From: Deltaproteobacteria bacterium
GTDB lineage: Bacteria; Desulfobacterota; SM23-61
Length of the DNA: 6,062 nt
Reading direction: 5' to 3'
NCBI GenBank assembly: GCA_029857975.1
Contig: JAOUFX010000210.1
Span: forward strand, 1 to 6,062
In this document: one piece after another, positions 1 through 6,062 of the stretch
Layout of the letters: every line of letters begins with the position of its first letter
How positions within the stretch are numbered: position 1 is the first letter of the stretch
Program-made: the position numbers and the translations under genes
The notes under the pieces: model-generated
Told to the model about the DNA's origin: nothing
The model's database searches: none
The model's input: the letters and a program-made list of their open reading frames with translations, nothing else

Positions 1-1
1 T

Positions 2-748
2 CATGATGGGCTTTGGGATTTGAACAATAATTTTCATATGGGTTACAGCGCAGAACTTTGTGCCGAGAAATATGGGATCAGCCGGGAAGACCAGGACCGC
101 TATTCTCTCCGCTCATACCAGCACTCCCTAAATGCGATAGCCCAAGAAAAATTTCAGGCGGAAATTCTTCCGGTGGAGATCCCGTCCAAAAAAGGGTCCC
201 CTCTTCTTTTTCAGGTGGATGAGACACCGCGGGAGACTTCCTTGGAAGCTCTCTCGGTCCTTCCCCCGGCCTTTCGTAAGAACGGCACGGTCACGGCTGG
301 AAATTCTTCCAAGATCAGTGATGGAGCCTCGGCCTTAGTTCTCATGTCCCTCTCGCGAGCAAAAGAACTAAACATCCCGCCCATGGTCCGAATCGTGGCC
401 CAGGGAGCGGCAGGAATCGACCCCAAGTACGTGCTGGTGGCTCCGATCTACTCTATTCCCAAAGTATTAAGCAAGGCCGGATTAAAAATTGAAGACATCG
501 ACCTCCATGAAGTGAACGAAGCTTTCGCCTCATCCACCTTGGCCGTCATGAAAGAGTTGCGGATCGACCCGGAACGATGTAACGTCCGCGGGGGAGCCAT
601 ATCTTTAGGTCATCCTATCGGAGCCAGCGGTGCCCGTGTCCTTACGACCCTTCTTTATGCCATGGAAGATTCGCAGGCCAAACGGGGAATGGCTTCTCTT
701 TGCCTGGGAGGGGGAGAAGCAGTCTCATTGATTGTAGAGAAAATATAG
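2..748 (+). CDS. Acetyl-CoA acetyltransferase (thiolase), 5'-truncated by window edge
   Basis: This is a thiolase of the acetyl-CoA acetyltransferase type, expected to condense two acetyl-CoA to acetoacetyl-CoA or to cleave the latter in the cytoplasm. The reading frame is open to the left edge: codons from position 2 read HDGLWD, a typical internal thiolase motif. The TTG at 20 is therefore not the start, and roughly the first third, with the nucleophilic cysteine, lies outside the window. Visible motifs are HMG..AE (about 38-60), ISREDQD (77-97), VTAGN (290-304), HEVNEAFA (506-529), GHPIGASGAR with the catalytic histidine (608-637), and the second catalytic cysteine in CLGGGEA (701-721). 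The segment from DP..V.VAPIYSIPKVL to EVNEAF resembles mitochondrial ACAT1 more closely than the 3-ketoacyl thiolases do. Substrate chain length cannot be settled from this fragment. It lies 89 nt upstream of the RAM-domain gene on the same strand. Confidence 0.93.
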   Translation, partial: HDGLWDLNNNFHMGYSAELCAEKYGISREDQDRYSLRSYQHSLNAIAQEKFQAEILPVEIPSKKGSPLLFQVDETPRETSLEALSVLPPAFRKNGTVTAGNSSKISDGASALVLMSLSRAKELNIPPMVRIVAQGAAGIDPKYVLVAPIYSIPKVLSKAGLKIEDIDLHEVNEAFASSTLAVMKELRIDPERCNVRGGAISLGHPIGASGARVLTTLLYAMEDSQAKRGMASLCLGGGEAVSLIVEKI

Positions 749-803
749 CGGTTATCGGCATAAATCTGCGTCCTATTTAATTTCAACGTTTTTTATTCGG
801 CAT

Positions 804-817
804 TCCGCAATCCGCAA
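804..817. repeat. Short tandem repeat, 7-mer TCCGCAA x2
   Basis: Two perfect adjacent copies of TCCGCAA lie at 804-810 and 811-817. They are preceded by a degenerate related unit (ATTCGGC, 795-801) and followed by a run of seven T (818-824). The array sits in the gap between the thiolase and the RAM-domain gene, just before its ribosome binding site. No strong hairpin is visible: CGG/CCG at 798-800 and 805-807 pairs only 3 bp. It may be a remnant of a dispersed intergenic repeat family, but that cannot be tested in this window. Confidence 0.5.
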
Positions 818-824
818 TTTTTTT

Positions 825-831
825 GGGGAGG
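825..831 (+). promoter_or_regulatory. Ribosome binding site of the RAM-domain gene (decides start)
   Basis: GGGGAGG at 825-831 lies 6 nt before the ATG at 838. This strong Shine-Dalgarno match fixes the start at 838. The longer in-frame reading from the TTG at 823 would place the start codon against the ribosome binding site itself and adds only five non-conserved residues. Confidence 0.85.
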
Positions 832-837
832 TATGCC

Positions 838-1077
838 ATGGCCATCTCCGCTTACATTTTTATCGAGACCACCCAGGGTAAAGCCAGGACGATTGCCCGG
901 GAGATCGCCCAAATTCCCGGGGTCAAAACAGCCCATACGGTTACCGGCCCTTATGATGTAATCACCTTCGTGGAGGCTGATTCCATCAGCGTCCTGGGAG
1001 ACTTCATCGTCTCCAAGATCCAGGGCATAACCGGAGTCCTGCGCACGTTGACCAACGTGGTCATTGATGCGCAATGA
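838..1077 (+). CDS. Stand-alone Lrp/AsnC ligand-binding (RAM) domain protein
   Basis: This 79-residue protein corresponds to the C-terminal ligand-binding domain of Lrp/AsnC regulators (AsnC_trans_reg, or RAM domain) and has no helix-turn-helix. The pattern is beta-strand AYIFIET, a helix around residues 14-26, strand VKTAHTVTG, the family's glycine/aspartate motif GPYDVI (37-42), strand TFVEA, a helix around 50-62, then TGVLRTLTNVVI. RAM domains form dimers and larger rings and bind amino acids or similar small molecules between subunits. Stand-alone forms are known and are thought to act as effectors, sensors or partners of full-length Lrp proteins; which applies here is unknown. It follows the thiolase by 89 nt, so co-transcription is possible. 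It converges on the - strand operon ending at 1166. No signal peptide or membrane segment is visible. Confidence 0.9.
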   Translation: MAISAYIFIETTQGKARTIAREIAQIPGVKTAHTVTGPYDVITFVEADSISVLGDFIVSKIQGITGVLRTLTNVVIDAQ

Positions 1078-1091
1078 ATTGAAATTATCCC

Positions 1092-1176
1092 CTGTTTAAG
1101 AGACTCTTTCGCAATTCGGGAAAGGGAAGACCGGGGCGGAAGAGCACGGGTTACGACCCAGTCTCTTAGGGAACAG
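1092..1176. repeat. Interrupted inverted repeat between convergent genes (possible terminator or structured junction)
   Basis: TAAGAGACT at 1097-1105 is perfectly complemented by AGTCTCTTA at 1160-1168. The pairing continues outward as CTGTT (1092-1096) with AACAG (1172-1176) if GGG at 1169-1171 is bulged, giving 14 bp in all. Inside, CTTTC/GAAAG (1106-1110, 1120-1124) starts at the foot of the left arm, and GGGT-TACG-ACCC (1148-1159) ends at the foot of the right arm, so a branched fold is possible. The right arm contains the stop codon and last codons of the ComEA-like gene. No T-run follows on either strand, so it is not a standard intrinsic terminator, although its place between convergent genes suits one. 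Confidence 0.5.
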
Positions 1177-1746
1177 TGATGTGCGTGCGGATGGCGGCCA
1201 GTTTCTTGGGCCCGATACCACTAACCTGAAGTAGGTCTTCCGGAGAGGTAAATTTTTCGCCCTGCTCCCGGTAGTCGATAATGGCTTGGGCGATTTTGAG
1301 TCCGATTCCGGGCAGCGTATTTAGCTCTTCAAGGCTTGCCGTATTGATATTAATCGGAATGGAGAGCACCGGAAGCTTTTGCGGGGCTAAGGGTTCCACT
1401 ACTATTCTTCCCTTTCCGTTCCCTTCCATCAGGATATGCAAACGGCAGCTCTTCTCTATTTTGGCTTGAAGAATTTCGGGAGGCAGAGATACTTTATCCT
1501 TGATCCCCCCCGCTTTGACGATGGCGTCGAATATACTCTCCTCCCTTCCAACCGGGTATACTCCCCGCCGGTTGACGCTCCCGTCTACTTCGACCAGAAA
1601 CTCCCCTGCCGCAGACTTTGGTAAGGGAAAATCACCGGCGGCTAAAAAGCGGTCCGGCGGATACGGAAAAAAAGGATGAGACGTTAAGAAAAAGAAAAGG
1701 ACCAATAAAAAGCCGAGGAAGAGAACCATCCACTGTTGCTCTCGGG

Positions 1747-1750
<4 letters not shown>
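1166..1750 (-). CDS. ComEA-like membrane-anchored SLBB + helix-hairpin-helix protein
   Basis: This 194-residue protein resembles ComEA, the DNA receptor that holds incoming double-stranded DNA at the cell surface during transformation. A single hydrophobic segment (about residues 7-24) follows a short N-terminus and should anchor it in the inner membrane with the rest outside. Residues about 51-120 look like an SLBB domain ([16 protein letters not shown], then FDAIVKAGG). Residues 133-194 form the ComEA helix-hairpin-helix pair: [12 protein letters not shown], hairpin LPGIG (146-150), then hairpin VSGIG (176-180), motifs that contact the DNA backbone. The ATG overlaps the cimA stop codon in ATGA, so translation is probably coupled; its own Shine-Dalgarno is weak. 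It is the last gene of the operon. No comEC or pilus gene is in view, so a role in competence is inferred from family; another DNA-binding envelope role is possible. Confidence 0.85.
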
Positions 1751-3341
<1,591 letters not shown>

Positions 3342-3345
<4 letters not shown>

Positions 3346-3839
3346 GGCTCTTTCCGCAGTTCCCCTTTATCCAGTCCGAACGCCTGGTGCAATACCCGGG
3401 CAGCTAACTCGCCATATTTGGCATCGACCACACAGGAAATCTTGATTTCCGATGTACTGATCATCAGGATATTAATATTTTCCTTGGCCAGGGCCGTGAA
3501 CATTTTTGAGGCTACACCGGCGTGGCTGACCATGCCCGCCCCGACGATGGAAACTTTGGCAATGTTTTCGTCGGCCAGGACTTCCCGGGCTTTGATTTCT
3601 TCCGCCGCTTTTTTCACCAGTTTCAAAGCTTTCTTGAAATCCGCCTTGGGGACGGTAAAAGTTAAGTCGGTGTACCCGTCAGCGCTATTATTTTGAATAA
3701 TCATATCGATAAGGATATGGGCATCGGAAATAGGCGTAAAGATGCGGGAAGCAATCCCTGGCTTATCCGGGACCCGGACGACAGTGATGCGCGCCTCGTT
3801 CTTATTGTAGGTGACGCCGGAGACTAAAACCCTTTCCAT
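3342..3839 (-). CDS. Probable aspartokinase beta subunit from an internal in-frame start
   Basis: An in-frame ATG (Met247 of LysC) is preceded by a perfect AAGGAGG with an 8-nt spacer, so the mRNA probably also yields a 165-residue protein holding only the two ACT domains. In Bacillus subtilis aspartokinase II and Corynebacterium LysC an alpha2beta2 enzyme is made in this way, with beta subunits of about 160-172 residues starting at the equivalent place. Here Met-Glu-Arg-Val-Leu-Val-Ser-Gly-Val falls at the same boundary between the kinase domain and the first ACT domain. The beta chain would bind the effector amino acid and be catalytically inactive. The ribosome binding site and reading frame are seen directly; expression is inferred. 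Confidence 0.65.
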
Positions 3840-4577
3840 TTTCTCATCCTCCTTGATAACGAAAGTCCCACTCTTTTCGGTAAAAGATGACCGAACATGA
3901 ATCGGGACGTTATATTTCTTAGCAAATTCCACCGAACGAATCTGCAGCACCTTTGCTCCCAGCGAGGCCATTTCCATCATCTCATCGTAAGTGATGCGGG
4001 ATATCTTGCGGGCCTCGGGGCAGATATTGGGATCTGTTGTATAAACCCCTTCCACGTCCGTATAGATCTCGCAGACGTCCGCCTTCAAAGCCGCAGCCAG
4101 GGCAACTCCTGTAGTGTCGGATCCTCCCCGACCCAGAGTGGTGATGTTCCCGTTTTTATCCACCCCCTGGAAGCCGGCTACGATAGGGATTATGCCCGCC
4201 TTCAACTCCTTGCGCAGACGTTTAATCTCGACTCTTTGGATGCGGGCTTTGGCAAAGGCATTATCGGTGATAATCCGTAACTGCGGCCCTAAAAATGACT
4301 TTGACGGAACACCCATGGCATGGAGGGTGATGGCCAGAAGGGCCATGCTCACTTGTTCTCCCGTAGAAATCAAAGCATCATATTCCCGCAGGTCCGGGTT
4401 GTCGCTTGCCTGATAAGCGAGTTGGATAAGTCGGTCCGTCTCCCCGGCCATGGCCGAAACCACGACCACCACATCATTTCCCTCTTGACGGGTCTTAGCA
4501 ACACGGCGGGCGACATTGCGGATCCGACTTAAATCCCCTACAGAAGTCCCACCGTATTTTTGGACAATGAGTGCCAC
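3342..4577 (-). CDS. lysC: Aspartokinase (alpha subunit, full length)
   Basis: Aspartokinase phosphorylates aspartate with ATP, the first committed step to lysine, threonine, methionine and diaminopimelate. The 411 residues match the monofunctional LysC family of about 400-420 residues. The amino acid kinase domain carries KYGGTSV (7-13), STGEQ (71-75), [10 protein letters not shown] (147-156) and [12 protein letters not shown] (172-183). Two ACT domains follow, about 263-330 ([12 protein letters not shown]) and 341-405 ([14 protein letters not shown]), which in relatives bind lysine and/or threonine for feedback inhibition. The start is GTG at 4577, chosen because [10 protein letters not shown] is the canonical N-terminus and AAGGGGG lies 6 nt upstream (4584-4590, inside tsaE). 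The gene begins 1 nt after the tsaE stop and overlaps cimA by 4 nt. A second, internal translation start is likely (see 3342-3839). Confidence 0.97.
3848..3854 (-). promoter_or_regulatory. Consensus Shine-Dalgarno inside lysC
   Basis: On the - strand the sequence reads AAGGAGG followed by ATGAGAAA and then ATG (3839-3837). It encodes Lys-Glu-Asp-Glu-Lys-Met in the lysC frame. It is a better anti-Shine-Dalgarno match than the sites I see before tsaE, cimA or the ComEA-like gene in the same operon, which argues for a real internal start. Confidence 0.7.
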
Positions 4578-4578
4578 C

Positions 4579-5085
4579 TCAATCCCCCTTCATCCATTTT
4601 TCACCCAGGGTTTGCACCAAACCACGGGCCACTTTGCCTTTGCCGACGAACATCAGTTTTCGCTCAACAGCGCTTACCCATTCTAAGTGAACTTCCGTTC
4701 TTTCCTCTGGCAGGAGCTGTAAGACTTTTTCCGCCCATTCGATCAAGGTTACGCCCGGAGGGCAAGTCAATTCTTCCCAGCCCAGATCTTCGACCTCCTC
4801 TGCATTATGCAGGCGATAAAGATCTACATGGTACACAGGGAACCGACCTTGGTATTCATTCACCAGGACAAAGGAAGGGCTGGTGACTTCCCCCTCGTCC
4901 GCCACCCCGACTCCTTTGGCTACTCCTTTGACGAAAACGGTTTTTCCGGTGCCCAGGTCGCCCATGAGGGCGATGACCGAACCTTGGGTGAGCAATTCGC
5001 CGCAAATCCGGCCAAGATGCATCGTTTGCTCGGGGCTCTTCGTCTTTACCCGCCAGGTCCTTTCTGCTTGACCCCTTGAGATCAT
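4579..5085 (-). CDS. tsaE: tRNA threonylcarbamoyladenosine biosynthesis ATPase TsaE
   Basis: TsaE is the small cytoplasmic ATPase that works with TsaB and TsaD to make N6-threonylcarbamoyladenosine at position 37 of tRNAs reading ANN codons. The 168-residue protein is slightly longer than the usual 140-160 because of about ten extra N-terminal residues. The motifs are a Walker A GDLGTGKT (42-49), TSPSF (68-72) in the switch region, HVDLYRL with the conserved Asp88 (86-92), and LIEWAEK with Glu116 (114-120). These align with E. coli TsaE (YjeE) GDLGAGKT, SPTYTL, HFDLYRL and LVEW. The ATG at 5085 is 6 nt after the nnrD stop. Its Shine-Dalgarno is weak (GGTAGGTTGAG overlapping the nnrD end), and I see no better in-frame start before the core domain. 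The lysC ribosome binding site is embedded in its last codons. Confidence 0.95.
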   Translation of the reverse strand: MISRGQAERTWRVKTKSPEQTMHLGRICGELLTQGSVIALMGDLGTGKTVFVKGVAKGVGVADEGEVTSPSFVLVNEYQGRFPVYHVDLYRLHNAEEVEDLGWEELTCPPGVTLIEWAEKVLQLLPEERTEVHLEWVSAVERKLMFVGKGKVARGLVQTLGEKWMKGD

Positions 5086-5091
5086 GGCGGC

Positions 5092-6060
5092 TCAACCTAC
5101 CATTTCGGTTCTCAGGGAAAAGGAAAAATCATCGATTTGGCCACTTCTTTTGGCCAACGCTCGTAAAAGTCGGGGAGTTTCCTCAATCAGGTCCGTGGCC
5201 GCCATTCCTCTTTCTCCCTTCTTGTGGGCCACCAAATCACCTGCTAATCCATGAAGGAACACGCCGAGTTTTGCCGCCTCCAGCGGAACAAAACCCTGAG
5301 CAAGAAACCCTCCTACCATGCCGGTGAGCACATCTCCCATGCCGCCCGTGGCCATTCCCGGGTTTCCCGTGGGGTTAATGAATATATCTCCCTCCGGGCT
5401 GGCGATAATTGAGTTTGCCCCCTTTAATATTAATATCAGGCCGTACGTCTCGGCGAAATTTCTGGCTACTTGAATCCGGTCTTGTTGAATATCCTGCACA
5501 GAGGATCCCAGAAGCCGGGCCATCTCTCCAGGGTGGGGAGTCAAGACCACCCGGCCCCTCGTTTTACTGAGTAAATCCATCTTGCCGGCAAAAGCAGTCA
5601 GACCGTCGGCATCGATGACCATTGGAAGATCCGTTTCCAGGGCCACTCTGCGGATCAAACGGGCTGTCTCGGAGTGCACGGAAAGCCCCGGTCCAATGGC
5701 CAGGGCATTCTTGTGAAAGAAAAGGTCGTTGATCCGCTTATGGGCTCTAAAGGCGAGAGTTTTGCCTTTCGTTTCCGGCAGAGGTTCGGTCATGGCCTCC
5801 GTGATTTTCACTTCCATAATAGGGTTTAAGCTCTCGGGGATGCCCAAGGTAACCAGGCCGGTTCCAACCCTCACGGCAGCCTGACAGGCTATGGCCGCAG
5901 CCCCGGTTTTTCCAGGGGACCCGGCCAGGATCAAAAGATGGCCAAAGTCACCTTTATGGGCGTTGGGCCTCTTGGGAAGGAGAAGATGGGAAAATTCACT
6001 CCCTTCGATCAGATTATCCTTAATTTGCTCGGCTTCAACGGCTGCGGATGGGATGGAAAT
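5092..6060 (-). CDS. nnrD: ADP-dependent NAD(P)H-hydrate dehydratase, probably the C-terminal half of bifunctional NnrE-NnrD; 5'-truncated by window edge
   Basis: The NnrD domain dehydrates (S)-NADHX and NADPHX back to NADH and NADPH using ADP, repairing damaged cofactor. The frame stays open to the right edge. The 322 visible residues begin ISIPSAAVEAEQIKD, which matches the linker after an NnrE epimerase domain, so the gene is probably the fused NnrE-NnrD (YjeF-type) and the epimerase lies outside the window. The TTG at 5934 is not the start, because the conserved AHKGDFGHLLILAGS spans it. Numbered from the edge, motifs are AHKGDFGH (34-41), GPG (123-125), DADGL (150-154), LTPHPGEM (173-180), LKGANS (212-217) and NPTGNPGMATGGMGDVLTG (229-247), with the catalytic aspartate in GDVL at 243. 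This family belongs to the ribokinase-like fold. tsaE follows after 6 nt, and the pairing of nnrD with tsaE is common in bacteria. Confidence 0.95.
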   Translation of the reverse strand: MSIPSAAVEAEQIKDNLIEGSEFSHLLLPKRPNAHKGDFGHLLILAGSPGKTGAAAIACQAAVRVGTGLVTLGIPESLNPIMEVKITEAMTEPLPETKGKTLAFRAHKRINDLFFHKNALAIGPGLSVHSETARLIRRVALETDLPMVIDADGLTAFAGKMDLLSKTRGRVVLTPHPGEMARLLGSSVQDIQQDRIQVARNFAETYGLILILKGANSIIASPEGDIFINPTGNPGMATGGMGDVLTGMVGGFLAQGFVPLEAAKLGVFLHGLAGDLVAHKKGERGMAATDLIEETPRLLRALAKRSGQIDDFSFSLRTEMVG

Positions 6061-6062
6061 GT

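Noticed and set aside
749..837. Possible intrinsic terminator or promoter between the thiolase and RAM-domain genes
   Set aside because: T-runs are present (789-794, 818-824), but no GC-rich stem precedes either, and no convincing -35/-10 pair can be made out by eye.
793..1074. 93-codon open frame on the - strand opposite the RAM-domain gene
   Set aside because: The + strand frame has a clear ribosome binding site and family motifs. The reverse frame has neither.
3897..4280. 127-codon open frame on the + strand inside lysC
   Set aside because: It is antisense to the aspartokinase kinase domain, and its composition reflects the complementary strand with no family resemblance.
4560..4886. 108-codon open frame on the + strand across the tsaE/lysC junction
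   Set aside because: It is antisense to the conserved TsaE motifs, with a low-complexity, proline- and arginine-rich translation and no start signal.

Overview
This 6.06 kb window reads as ordinary bacterial chromosome with moderate GC. The gene families and their order (NAD(P)HX repair, tsaE, aspartokinase, citramalate synthase) suggest a deltaproteobacterium in the broad sense (Desulfobacterota, Geobacter/Syntrophus-like). That placement is inferred from remembered synteny and protein style; there is no rRNA or other phylogenetic marker in the window. I see no mobile element, CRISPR array, tRNA or rRNA.

Left side, + strand: the 3' two-thirds of an ACAT1-like thiolase (acetyl-CoA acetyltransferase) enters from the left edge and ends at 748. 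An 89-base gap carrying a small tandem repeat follows. Next is a 79-residue protein that is only an Lrp/AsnC-type ligand-binding (RAM) domain, with no DNA-binding part.

Right side, - strand (transcribed right to left): five tightly packed genes. They are the NAD(P)H-hydrate dehydratase half of a probably bifunctional nnrE-nnrD gene (cut by the right edge), tsaE (tRNA t6A ATPase), lysC (aspartokinase), cimA (citramalate synthase) and a membrane-anchored SLBB + helix-hairpin-helix protein of the ComEA type. The junctions are 6 nt, 1 nt, a 4-nt ATGA overlap and another 4-nt ATGA overlap, so this is almost certainly one operon. Its promoter lies beyond the right edge.

Functionally the operon joins housekeeping repair (NADHX, tRNA modification) to amino acid synthesis. 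LysC opens the aspartate family pathway, while CimA offers a route to isoleucine that does not need threonine. The ComEA-like protein at the end is the odd member.

The two gene sets converge on an 88-base gap (1078-1165) that contains most of a long interrupted inverted repeat. The most informative detail is a consensus Shine-Dalgarno sequence inside lysC, placed to start a separate 165-residue regulatory (beta) subunit. I did not find a convincing previously undescribed system; the findings are modest, checkable observations.
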